A stretch of 64,000 nt of DNA from positions 461,753,376-461,817,375 of the forward strand of contig NC_134710.1 of assembly GCF_043290135.1 (NCBI RefSeq), written 5' to 3'. This DNA is from Rhipicephalus microplus. Taxonomy: Eukaryota; Arthropoda; Arachnida; Ixodida; Ixodidae. A program made the translations under genes and the position numbers. This document shows, in pieces, positions 21,611 to 33,300 of the stretch; position 1 is the stretch's first letter; every line of letters begins with the position of its first letter. The notes below the pieces were generated by a model. It did no database searches. It worked only from the letters and a program-made list of their open reading frames with translations, and was not told the DNA's origin.

Positions 21611-23779
21611 TGGAAAACCTGCTTGTGTTACCTGAATGACATCGTAGTCTTTTCATCTGATTTCCCGACACATCTTGCCCGCCTCCAAGAGATTCTGACC
21701 TGTCTAACTTCTGCAGGCCTACAACTTAACTCCAAGAAGTGCCACTTCGCAGCACGAAAACTAACCATCTTGGGACATGTCATCACAAGAGACGGTGTTC
21801 TTCCGGATCCCGATAAGCTTCGAGCTCTCGCTGACTTTCTGTTGCCCACATCACTGAAAGCCCTAAGAAGTTTCGTCGGTCTCTGCTCCTACTATCGTCG
21901 CTTCGTGCGCAACTTCGCGTCCATCATCGCACCTCTGACGAGTCTGCTTTCCAACAGCAAAGGCATATCTGCATGGTCACCTGCATGTGACGACGCATTT
22001 CTCCAGCTGCGCCGCCTGCTGACCTCACCACCTATTCTTCGTCACTTCGACCCTGCTGCTGCCACAGAAATTCACACCGATGCAAGTGGCATCGGTCTTG
22101 GTGCAGTTTTGGCACAACGGGAAGGCACCCAAGCTGAATACGTAGTCGCCTATGCAAGTCGCGCTCTCTAGAAGGCTGAATTGAAGTACTCCGTGACAGA
22201 GAAGGAGTGTTTGGCCATAATCTGGGCGTTGACGAAGTTTCGCCCGTACCTTTACGGCCGTCCTTTTGACGTGGTCACAGACCACCACGCTCTATGTTGG
22301 CTGTCCACCTTGAAAGACCCGTCCGGACGCCTGGGGCGTTGGGCACTTCGATTGCAAGAATACGACATCCGTGTCGTATATCGTTCCGGTCGCAAGCATG
22401 CGGATGCCGATGCACTTTCGCGATCACCATTAACTCTAGATGTGGCTTCTCTGTCACCCCTTTTTGCCACCTTGTCACCGATCGACACCACTGACATGCT
22501 TTTTGAGCAGCGTAAAGATCCATACCTTGCGTTGTTACTCGACTACCTTACCGATCCGTCTGCTGTCCTTTCCACGAGAGCGCTACGCCGGCAAGCAGCC
22601 CACTTTTCCGTGCAAGACAACATTCTGTACCGCCGCAACTATATGCCTGGTGGTCGGAAGTGGCTCCTTGCTGTTCCAACTCATATGCGCTCGGACATCT
22701 GCATGAATTTACATGCAGATCCCCAAAGTGCTCACGCAGGTGTCCTGAAAACCTTCGAAAAGCTGCGCCAACGATATTACTGGCGAGGAATGTATCGGTT
22801 TGTGCAGAAATACGTTGAGTCTTGCACCACTTGCCAACAGAACAAGACAGTTCCGCGGCACCTTACTGGCATGTTACAGCCGCTCCCATGCCCTGCTCAC
22901 CCATTCGACCGCGTGGGTATCGACCTCTATGGCCCCCTCCCATATAGTCGCTCTGGAAACCGGTGGATTATTGTCGGCGTCGATCATCTGACACGCTATG
23001 CTGAGACTGCAGCTCTACCGGCAGCGACCGCCCACGAAGTTGCAGTCTTCATTCTGCGCAGCTTCATTCTCTGCCATGGGGCTCCACGTGAATTACTCTG
23101 TGATAGGGGTCGAGTGTTCCTGTCGGAGGTCATACAAGCTATTCTCGCTCAATGCAACATCATACATCGGAAAGCTACCGCATACCATTCACAGACGAAT
23201 GGTCTCACTGAACGGTTCAACCGCACACTTGGCGACATCCTTACGATGTACACCTCCTCCGACCGCACTAACTGGGACGCTCTATTACCATTTGTTACAT
23301 TCGCTTATAACACCGCGACGCAAGCGACTACCGGTTTTTCCCCGCTCTTTCGGTTATACGGCCGCGAACCATCTCACCCACTTGACACCATACTTCCGTA
23401 CGGCCCTGATGCATCGGAGTGCTCACCGCTATCGGAAGTCGCCAGATACGCAGAAGACTACCGTCAGTTGGCTCGGTCTGTGACAAGTGAGGTTCAAGGT
23501 CTACAAAACACCCGACATGACGACGTTCATCACACGGCGCCTACGTTTCGTACTGGCTCTCTTGTGTGGCTTTGGGTGCCCCCGCACGTTCCTGGCCTTT
23601 CTTTTAAGCTTCTGGCCCGATACAATGGTCCATACCGTGTCATTGACGCAACCTCTCCGGTGAAATACATCACAGAGCCCCTAACACAATCGCCAGACTT
23701 GCGCCGTCGAGGACATGAGACCGTGCACGTCGACCGTCTCAAGCCCTACTACGACCCCCTCATTTTGCCTACTCCCTGA
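21611..23779 (+). pseudogene. Gypsy D: rest of RT, RNase H and integrase (two TAG interruptions)
   Basis: Same frame as the segment before the TAG at 21608. [11 protein letters not shown] stands at the catalytic box, so YLDD has become YLND. The RNase H part has [15 protein letters not shown] and reaches a second TAG at 22169-22171, then [36 protein letters not shown], the integrase zinc finger (CTTCQQNK), [23 protein letters not shown] and [10 protein letters not shown] follow, then [14 protein letters not shown] and the terminal TGA at 23779. The YLND change would abolish polymerase activity even without the stops. Confidence 0.87.
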
Positions 23780-23814
23780 GCCGCCAGGATGGCTACTCTT
23801 AACCCCGGGGGTAT

Positions 23815-23935
23815 TGTAGTGGAGCATACGCACTGACGCGTATGTGCCTTCAAAAGAGAACGAAGAACCCCGTGCTCTGATTGCGCGAGAACCTGTGCCG
23901 CCTTTGCCAGACTGTGCCGCCTTTGCCAGACTGTC
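23815..23935 (+). repeat. Gypsy D 3' LTR copy (truncated)
   Basis: Begins TGTAGTGGAGCATACGCA and matches the 5' LTR through GCCGCCTTTGCCAGAC with a few differences. A 19-base segment ending in TTTGCCAGAC is then repeated directly and the similarity stops. The rest of the LTR is missing or replaced. Confidence 0.75.
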
Positions 23936-24235
23936 AACCTCTCGTGGAGGCCTGAGAGCATCTGCCGCGACGAGCGAATCGTCGGGCGCAACACAGTTCG
24001 TAGGAGAGGAGGATGTCACGCACGCCCAAAGGGAAATGGCGCTGCGTTGTGACTTAGGCCCGCGCAGCGTGCCCGGACATGCCAGCGCGGGAAGGAGCCG
24101 ACGGTTGACTGGCTCAGACCAAGAGGCGCCCTGGCAGCCATCTTCGCGGATGCCGGAGCTTATGCGCGCCTGAGCTACGCTGTCGGCACGCGTGCGGCAG
24201 CTGGGGAACGAGGCGCCAGGTAGGAGGGCGCTCAT
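23936..24235. other. GC-rich unassigned stretch
   Basis: Markedly more GC-rich than the following AT-rich DNA, with no convincing reading frame or known repeat motif. It could be the remainder of a different LTR, since it begins TGTCAACC directly after the broken gypsy D LTR, but no second copy is present in the window. Confidence 0.3.
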
Positions 24236-24345
24236 TAAACAACCCCAGGTGGTCAAAATTTCCGGAGCTGTTCACTACGGAGTTTCTCATAACCATATGG
24301 TGGTTTTGGGACGTTAAACCTTACATATTAATCAATCAATGTCTG
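24236..24345 (+). mobile_element. tRNA-derived SINE, 5'-truncated copy
   Basis: Matches the 3' body of the SINE seen at 42627 in reverse orientation (CAGGTGGTCAAAATTTCCGG, then ATATGGTGGTTTTGGGACGT) and ends in an ATCA-repeat tail. The tRNA-like head is missing. Confidence 0.75.
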
Positions 24346-25729
24346 TTTTCTGACCGGGTATAAATTATATACACCTCTCACTTTTTGTCGGGACATGCTT
24401 TTTAGGCATCTGCGTCTACATGCTTCTGCCTAGAAAGCAGTCGATTAGCATAACTGTTATCAGTTGCAATGTTTATCACAAAGTGATACCTTGCCAACAA
24501 AAAAAGCACTGCTCGAAGCACAATGATAGATTTGGTCCTGCTGTGATATAAAAATGCAATGCTCATACTCCAGATGACTGCTTCGTGTGGAAACTGGGCA
24601 CTAACAATGCTCTACACGGCAATAGAAATTAGAAAGGCCAGTGAGTGACAAGAAGATTTGTTTATAGCCTGGCCCTGTAGTAGAGGATGGATGGCACACT
24701 GCTAGGTGGTGCGGACAGGCAGTTTGGCAGGTGCTCAAGTGGTTTGGAAACATTTGTTATTGATTGTATATATTTACAAGTGAACACAAAAGTGCGCATC
24801 ACTGATAATATGATCACATGTCTTTATAGGTATAATAATATTATCATATACACACAGAGGTCTTTCAGAACTTCTGAATAAGGTGTCTCAGTGTTTTGTA
24901 AAACCTTTGGGTAGATCTTCTAATTTTTTTTACCTTGAACATGGCAATACCTCCAGTGGCCTTCTAGACTGAATTACTAGATTGTGGACAGCCACTGCGG
25001 ATTTTGTTTATTTGCTTGTCGAGAGACAGTTCTCATTGTCAAAGGCTTTTACAAACATCTCAAGGAAATCTCGAAGTACGTATTTATGGTAAAACAAATT
25101 CCAATATTGGATATCTAATATGCTGCATCCAATATCTGATCAAGATCTAATTTATCCACGCATCTGCATGTATTAGCAACGCAATGCATTTTTAGCATGA
25201 TGTGTGATATGAAAAGTTTTTCAATATTTAAAATAGTTGTACAAGCAATAGTTTAGTTTCTTTTCCAGGGCGAAGTGTGGTCAGAGATGAAAGAATGGGC
25301 GGTTGCTAGAACTGTTTACTTGAGTGTTTTGAGAATCTTTCATTTAGTACCAGTGCAACAGTTTGTGGCATGCATGAAAACTCCTGACTGGACTCTGGTG
25401 CCGCCAGCGCCTCGGCAGCTCCTCAAGCCGCGTCAAATAAGTTTAGCAGCTTCAAACATTTCCAGTGCCTTCCCAACAATCTCCGCCCTCTGCCTGCTGA
25501 AGTTCTGTGAAAGCGGCAGCCAAGGTTAAAGCCAAAGCCAAATCCAGAGCTTCTACAGCCTGCATTGCACATCCTGCTTGGAAACATGCTGCGACGGACA
25601 TTCGATCCACAGCATGCCAATCAGCAGTTGCCACAGTCGATCACTTTTAAGATTGCCTCCTTCAATGTTGGCAACATTGTAGCACTTGGGTTTTGCATTG
25701 TGCGTTCTTAGAACAACCCAATGAAATGG
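24346..25729. other. AT-rich interval with no recognisable gene
   Basis: I see no protein motif, RNA gene or clear repeat. The part from about 25380 to 25720 is less AT-rich and may be old repeat or processed-transcript sequence, but nothing identifies it. Confidence 0.4.
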
Positions 25730-26905
25730 TGGCAATGTCCGCTAAGGACATGGCCCGTCTCTTCCGTAAAGCTGACCCGCACACGACCGACGACAAAAAG
25801 TTACGCTACCTCATGCGCGGTGGTAAAGAGCAATTGTTCGCCGGACTTTTGCGGAACCCGCCAAGCACTTGACAGACTTCATCAAAGAAGCTACGGCTAT
25901 CGAGCGGGCGCTTCACCTACGATGCCGACAATACGATCGCTTGTCCAGCAGCGCCCACATTCAAGTCACCGGGACGACATCTCATAATCAAAGCTCGTTG
26001 AGCGATTTATTGCGAGATATTGTTCACGAGGAGCCGCTGAAGCTGCGGACTCTGGTCATAGAACCACTTATGGCGTCTGTATCTGACGTCGTCCGCGAAG
26101 AAATACGCGAATCGTTTTCAGCAGCTGGTCCTACTCACGATCATGCGACCTATGAGCTACGCAGCCGCGCTTCGCCGCTCACCGCCCATTGTGCCGTCGT
26201 ACCGCCAGACATCGGCAGACATTCCTTGGTCGCCACCGCAAGAACAGACACCGCGGCGCCCTGCCGTCGTGCCACTGTACGAAGTGCTGCCGTACGAAGA
26301 GCCGTCTCCCAACGAGACACGGCATTTACATATTACGAGCCGTTGTGGCGCCCACAGCTTCGTAAAACAGACGTCTGGCGCACTGTAGGCAGACGTTCGC
26401 TCTGTTTTACCAGCGGAGGTGTGGGCCACAGTTCTCGTCATTGCTGGCACCATGTCGATACGTTTCGACCTCTTCCGCAATGGTCTGACGATCGACGCGC
26501 CCACGATGACTACGCACCACGCCGGAACGCCAATCCTCAAGGACCCCCCCCCCCCTTGCCTCGGTCCCACTTTGAAAACTGCCGTGCCACATTGACAACA
26601 ATATGCCTGATTACCAGCCAGGTTTGGGACATCGACCACGCTCTCCGTCTCCGGCATATTTGCCTTCGTCGCGCCACCGCACTACAGCCGACGTCAGTGG
26701 AAGGAAGTCACCAAGTCCACGCCGGGGAAACTGAAGGCGGCGACTTCCGGGGGTGAGGTTTCAGGCCGTCAAGGCAACAAAAAAAGGTCCCCTTTATTTT
26801 TACCACAAGACGTCATAAAGCCGACTAGTTGTAACACCGAAACTTTTGTGACCACAGATCTTACCGTTTTTGTAGACGCCCTACTGAAAATTCCTACATG
26901 TACAG
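25730..26905 (+). mobile_element. Ty3/gypsy gag remnant with start of protease region
   Basis: Frames at 25740-25870 (AKDMARLFRKADPHTTDDKK) and 25869-26756 (LTDFIKEATAIERALHLR, LLRDIVHEEPLKLRTLVIE) are a gypsy gag of the type found in tick gypsies. A third frame at 26143-26388 has MSYAAALRRSPP. A degenerate zinc knuckle (CFTSGGVGHSSRHC) lies near 26400-26445; its second Cys is Ser. The protease-leading stretch (TDLTVFVDALLKIP) ends at about 26905 where the minisatellite begins. At least three frame changes occur. Confidence 0.75.
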
Positions 26906-26932
26906 GACCTGTACATACGATGTTATTGGATA

Positions 26933-27045
26933 CGGGGCATACAGGTAGTACGGGTCATGCGGGTGGTACGGGTCATGCGGGTGGTGCGGGTCATGCGGGT
27001 GGTGCAGGTCATGCGGGTGGTGCGGGTCATACAGGTGGTATAAGT
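26933..27045. repeat. 18-bp minisatellite, about six copies
   Basis: The unit is close to GCGGGTCATGCGGGTGGT. Read on the plus strand it encodes a Gly/Ala/His repeat, but it lies immediately after a truncated retroelement and has no gene context. Third-position and whole-codon variation show independent drift. Confidence 0.85.
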
Positions 27046-27348
27046 GTAACAAATGTATGGGTATTACAGGTTATGCAGGTGATATGGGTTGGATTAGCTA
27101 TTTGGGTCAAAATTAACATGCAGTAAAAGAATGTATACATTAAGAAAGGCATGCTAGTTCATGAAGCACACAGTAAAATAAACAATGTAGTGTAGGTATG
27201 CTGCAATGATATCAAATAAACACGATGAGGCTAGAGTGAGTAATGTTTTGACGACTCATTTATTTAGGTCGTTCAACATTTCGGCAATGAATCTGTTCAT
27301 TTTTCTTAACCTCTCCATTGGTGCCGTTTCTCTAGGTCTCCCAGCAAT

Positions 27349-30300
27349 TTACTTGCTGAAGGCGTCTGTAAAAATGAGCAGGAATATGTAGCAATTAGGG
27401 ACTTACTGGTTCATATAAATGATAAATTTTACTGTCCCTAAATTCAGGAAAATATACTAAGCATGAAACACTTACTTCCGACTGCCTCCAATTTCTTAGG
27501 CGTGAGTGCCCTCCTGGGTGGTGCCTGGTTTTCTGAGCGCACATAGCGCCGACAAGGGGCTCCTGTGATGCTCCTGTTGTGGAGGGCACTCACACCCCAC
27601 AGAAGCTTGGTCGCCTCCTTACAGAACAAGCTGTCTCTCGGACGCGAAAGCAGCCATGCCCATTTTTCCTGCTCCAGGAATATGCCGTTTCCTAGGTGAA
27701 TCTGCGCGAAAAAATGTGGAATCATAATAAAAGACTCAAGAGATATCTTGTTTTTGAAAATGTTATTTGCGCTCTTTGGTCGTGCGAGTATAGTGTGCTG
27801 GTATGTATTCAACTAGTTCTGATGAATCTTACAATTCACTTCTGCAACTGCATGCGATCTTGTATAACACTGGCATACTAAACGTTATCCAAATATTCTT
27901 TTTCTAAAGCAAATACAGTTCACAGAATGTATGTAAGTCTACAGGTGCATATAGTGCTCATTAATGGCAATACTACACCAGCCTTCACAAGGAGAATCAT
28001 TAATTTTTAGATACTAAAAGACTGGGCAAAAAGTGGGGTGGCATAGTAAGTTAGAAAAACATCAACACAATCCCTATTTAGAAATTTTACACTCATGTGG
28101 CTCCAGCGAAACAAAAAAGCATTCGTTTCAATGATCAATGAAAAGCAAATCACATACATCATTGCTGTCTTTACGTCTCACCTGAACAGTTTGTGAGAAG
28201 CTGTAAGACATTTTAAGAAAAAAGCATATTTACAATTTTGAGTGCTCTAGATATGTGTGAAAGTTAAATTAACCACTATGTAACTTATCTTACAGTTGTG
28301 TTACAGTTGTTAGTAATGTTGAGTCCATAATATTCTACTAAAGACCACCAGACACCCTAAAAGGCACTTAGAGCTGGCACTGACAAAAAGTGCTCTGGCA
28401 CATTGCAGATAAAAATTTCTTTTGTCAAATCGAATAATGAGGAACTCAGGAATCAAAAAGACAGAGCCTCAATTCATTCCCCTTTTTCTGACATTAGGAC
28501 TTGTCACAAAAATATTTATGAAGCTTTTACTGAATGCCGTGACATTCCAAAAAAGGGTAATGCTGAAGATTCCACTGGTCATTCGTGAAATAACCTCCTG
28601 AATGTCTAAATTCACCAGTTCATCATTTACAAAATTATCCGTAGTAGATGAATAATTTAAGCATAAACATACAAAGAAGTGAAAGTGCAATGCAAGTTGC
28701 ATAACCATGTATTCAACCCAGTAGTGAAAGTATTGCACTGAATAAACATAAATTTGCAAAAAGTAGAGCTACTTCATCGTTTAACTGAATAAGGGCATGC
28801 ACACAGAGACGGACACTAGAAGAAGAAAATGCACACAACATAAGCGGTGTTCAAGTGTCTGTATGTGCCCTTATTCCGTTAAAAGATGAACGAATACCAA
28901 CTAGCCTAACTATTCAAGCTACTGTAAAGCTACTTACTTGATTGTCCACCTGAAAAAACAGCGGCAGTTCATCACTGGCACCCAAACCCTAAAAGGCAGA
29001 ACAAAGGAAAAGTCGATCAGCTATAAAAAATATTAGGCACACATATGCCAGCATGGCTTCCAGGTATGAAAGTTAAGCATCATTTCCAAAACTTTTTTTT
29101 TTATTTTCAGACACAACATAACTATCAGCCCTCATTTGTGCTTTGTTCAGCCCAATAACAGCTGCTGAAACTTTTAACCCTATTGTTTTTCCAGCTTATG
29201 CTCCATAAATTGTTAAAAGCCCAATCACTGAGCTGCACAACGAACTGATCAGTGTTCTACATTGTGTTAATAAAACAACCTAATTTTAATCCCACATAAA
29301 ATAAGTACATGGTTTATACAGTTTCTAAAACAAAGCTCCCTTTTGATTGACTATCACAATTTAATTCCTGCAATTCGGTGTGTTTTCTAGGCCAAAAACT
29401 TGAGCCTAACATGAAGCTCACCCATCATATTGCTTATGCTAAACAAAAAACTGCCTTCGGTGTACAAGCGCTCATTAAATCTTCTTTATTTATCTCCTGT
29501 GATGCCTTACTGTTGCCCTGCTTTCATAAACAGTCAAATTACCTAGCATTATTACATGGGCAAATATGCATAACAATAATCTTTTACCAATAGAGAACAT
29601 TCAGAATACACATAATTCAGGACATACAGGAGAACATTGAATTCAGGAGAACATTCAGGAGAACATTCAGGACATACACATTATTACCAACAGTTCTTTT
29701 TACTCTAATGCTGCTCACTTTGTCTAGGCTAACTTCATACTACTTGCATCTGACTTGTTATCACTCAATCATAACGGTATTCAAACTAGCTTTTGTGTGA
29801 ACTGAGTTATATAAAATGTTCAAAAATAATAATTGTGCAAAGTTTGCCCATAATTACAACTTCCTTACACCTAAACATACATTAACTATGGCAGAATGAC
29901 ATCCTACTTTACAGTGATTAAATTATAGAACTTACTCCACACACTTGAAGAATTTCATCTCCTAAAAATAGCTTGTCAAGAATGTTTGTTAATGCAAAAA
30001 GCATATGCAATTACGTAGCTTAAAATATTTGTAAATTTACATTTAGGTTTTATGGTGAGTAAAGCTACGTGTACAACTATTATTATGTTGAATTTGACTG
30101 AGAGATCCAGAACAGCCGCCCAAGTCTTGAAGCGAGCACACGGCTTACACAAGTTTTAGATACTGTCAGTTGGGAAAGCCCGCTATGGAGGCGGCACCGA
30201 CTGGTACACGCTCAGAGGGGCGCGGTGCTAACGTAGTTTTGAGAACGAGCTACCGCTGGCTTCCCGCGGCAGCGTTGAATTTGTTTTTTCCTTTTAGTTT

Positions 30301-33300
30301 GCTTGCTCGGATTACAGAGGCGGGAGCTTGAAGGTTAGATTTCTGTCACGCAAATCGTATTTAACATGGTACACAACAATCAAGCAAGCTTGAGTGAATT
30401 AGCAGTTTAACACAGTAAACATGCTGACCTTCAGTGCGCTGGGCTGTCTAAGTGGCTATGCCTATGAGGAAAACACTTGTGATCAGCAGTACTTCTTCAA
30501 ACCCCCCAACTACCCTGCAGTTCTCAAGGACTGAACAGCTGCTATTCCATGAAAAGTCTTGCAGGTAATGGTCAAAACATACACAGTAAAAATTTTTGCA
30601 CCCAAAAGGGTGTAAAAAGGGTGCTTTTACGAAAAAGCACCCTTTGCAACACCCTTTAACACCCATAACTGGTCGATTGAAAAAAAAGCACCCCTTTGTT
30701 AGGGTGCTTGCCTCAATAGCACCCTAAAATAGGCTCTAAGGGTGCTTTTGTGCCTGAGAAAGGTGTAGGTGCCGATTCATCAGATGGAATATGCAGCATA
30801 AGAACAACACATAATTATAATATTTGGGATTTTACGTCTCAAAAACCTCGATATGATTATGAGGGTCGTCGTAGTGGAAGGCTGCAGAGATTTTCACAGT
30901 GCAAAGGCTTCTACCTTTTCGCCTCCGCCTTAATTCGACTGCCACGGCCGGCATCGAACCCGCGATCTTCGGATTGGCGGCCGAGCAGCGCAGCTACTGC
31001 ACGAATATGTGGACGTTGCGTTAAATGACGGCCTAATTGACTTAGAATGTGTGAAGGTGCTCTCCGAATACAGCAGAATGCCAGCAGAAGCAAATCGCGT
31101 TTCATCTATAATGGCAATTAACTGCAATCCATGTTAAGAAAGCTTTCCTTAGCGTTGGTTATAAGCTGCATGTTTGCTATGGATTATATACACACAAATA
31201 ATGTTCGCCCGAGTATGGGTGGGTGTGTGTGCGTGTAAGCGCGATTGTGTGTACACCCGTGCATGTGTGCGTGCGCGCGTATGTGCGAGTCCGTGCTTGT
31301 GTTAAGCGTGCCTGTGCACATGCGTACGCCCATGCATGCGTGCGTTTACGGTCGCGTGTGTGTGTGGCCGTATGTGTGTATACGGTATGTGTGTGCGCCT
31401 GTGAATAAGTATGCGTGTGTATCAGCCCGTGCACCCTCGAATTTCGTGTGCGTGTGTGCGTGTGCGGGGGGGGGGAGGCACTGCTTCTTATTGTTTAAGG
31501 TCCCACACCTGTTCAGACTGGGAGTCTATATGGGAGGTGGCTTAAGGAATGGCGGTGGTCAACGCACTGTACACGGACTATTCAGTACATGGAAAACAGC
31601 TGCACAATTTCGTACCTGATCGTTGCTTACGAACTTGCTGTGGTAGCTGATTAGCTACGCTGAGGTGCTTCCACGCTCGAAAACGTGGGTTATGAACAAT
31701 TCCCACGGAAAGCTGTCACTGCACTTATGCACAACCATCGTTTATATTACCAACGTTTAACAAGAACGCGCCCTGCCTTTGCTACAGGTGCTTAGCTAGC
31801 TCATTGGGCAATCATATGGAATTATGTGCTGATCATGTGGTCAGCAAAAAGTTTGTTATAACAACCTCGGCACGTTTCGTGGTGCGTGCAAGCCTTCTAA
31901 ACATCCGCGACTGTGGATTAATTTGTTCCAGCTTCGACTACGCATTCAGAGTTTGCGGCACCATACGCGGAAGTGCCAGACACAGACAATGCAAAAAGAA
32001 ATTCCTCTGGAAAAAGGTGTAGCGATGCTCTCCCGCTAATGCCACCGAAGACGAAATAATTATTGTTTCTCGTCATTCCATGGTGCACTTTGTTTTCCGC
32101 AAGTTTTGCTTCACTATTTTTCGCCCACTGCAATCGCATTCCGTCAAAATACTCAAAGAACCCGAGGCTGGTAAATAGCTTGCGTCGCTGTGCGACTGGC
32201 TGGAAGGAGAGTTGCCATTTACAAGGAGTCATTCCGGGACGAACGGCCGTCCGCCGTATGCGCTATAGCGTTTGCCTTTCGGCGCCGTCCTGGCGGGTTT
32301 CAAGCTCCTCCCCCCCTTCCACCCCGCTCACCACGGCCAGCGTTGCTCCCACAACGGCGGCGTAGATAAGCGAATAGTTGCGTCACCGAACACCAGCGTC
32401 GACAGCTGCGGCGCCGCCAGTGCCTCCTCCTTCTCTATCTCAACGTCGCTCTCTCTGTCTCATCGTCTTTCAAATGCGTTGCGTTGGTCTGGGGTCTTGG
32501 CCGATGTGTGTGTGCTAGCGAACAGGCACATATTCAATGGTGGTCACGCATGACACCGTGTTCGAAGTGACGCTCGGTTAAGGAATATTCATGGAGTGGC
32601 GGACACGGACAACGTGGGCCTGTTAACGGTGAGTGTACTGTTTTCGTAAATAGTAATCATACAGCGCTAGCTGGGCGCCTGCAGCAGCTCTGCCGAAGTA
32701 GGCATTTACAACATTTACAACCATTTACAACAGCATGCGTTCGCGGGCCTGTTGCAGATGCCCGATTAAACGTGTGACTTAACGAGTTCACACTGCTATG
32801 CGCGATGTTGTGTAAGTGCCTGCATCACTCATACAGTGAGTGATGTGGTCACTTAACAAGGGCGGGATTAGTTGCTGATCGCACATTGTCTCTACACTGC
32901 ACAAAGTGATTGATATTGTTTTAAGATGTGCTTTGGGCTACATCGTAATAACATTTCTATTAATACTCAAATGTGCAACATGCTTCTGTAGGTGTAAGCG
33001 TAAAAAAGAGAGAAAAAGCAAAAATTATGTACAGAGGCGCACTGTACGAAATGGCTTTTTTTTGCTTAAAGACGATATAGTTGGAGGTGCTGATATGCCG
33101 CGATGCTCCCAGCACGTGCGCCTCGGTCTTTTAAGCTATTTAGGACAAGTGCCATCAGCAACAGGGAAAGATCTAGCAGACTTCAAAAGGCGCGTTGTTG
33201 TGGCCATCGCCGTGCGTTGTTTTCCCTCGTTTCTGTTTGCTGTTTTTGTGCTTCGCTTTCATCTGCGATAATGTTCGGCGTTATAACAGAATCGAGAGAG

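Larger units (their letters stand above)
16027..23935 (+). mobile_element. Ty3/gypsy element D (nearly full length, split by an antisense insert)
   Basis: 5' LTR at 16027, primer-binding site at 16193, gag from ATG 16268, protease near 20295, RT/RNase H/integrase to the TGA at 23779, a purine/GC stretch and then a 3' LTR copy from 23815. Both LTR copies begin TGTAGTGGAGCATACGCA. Without the 2.7-kb antisense block at 17446-20150 the element would be about 5.2 kb, a normal gypsy size. Damage is light: one gag frameshift (16860-16900), one near 20413 and two in-frame TAG codons in pol (21608, 22169). The 3' LTR stops matching after about 100 bases. Confidence 0.88.

Noticed and set aside
26157..26657. 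166-codon minus-strand open frame
   Set aside because: Antisense of the gypsy gag remnant; no motif.
31177..31619. Cys/Val- and Thr/His-rich open frames
   Set aside because: Products of the degenerate GT microsatellite on both strands.
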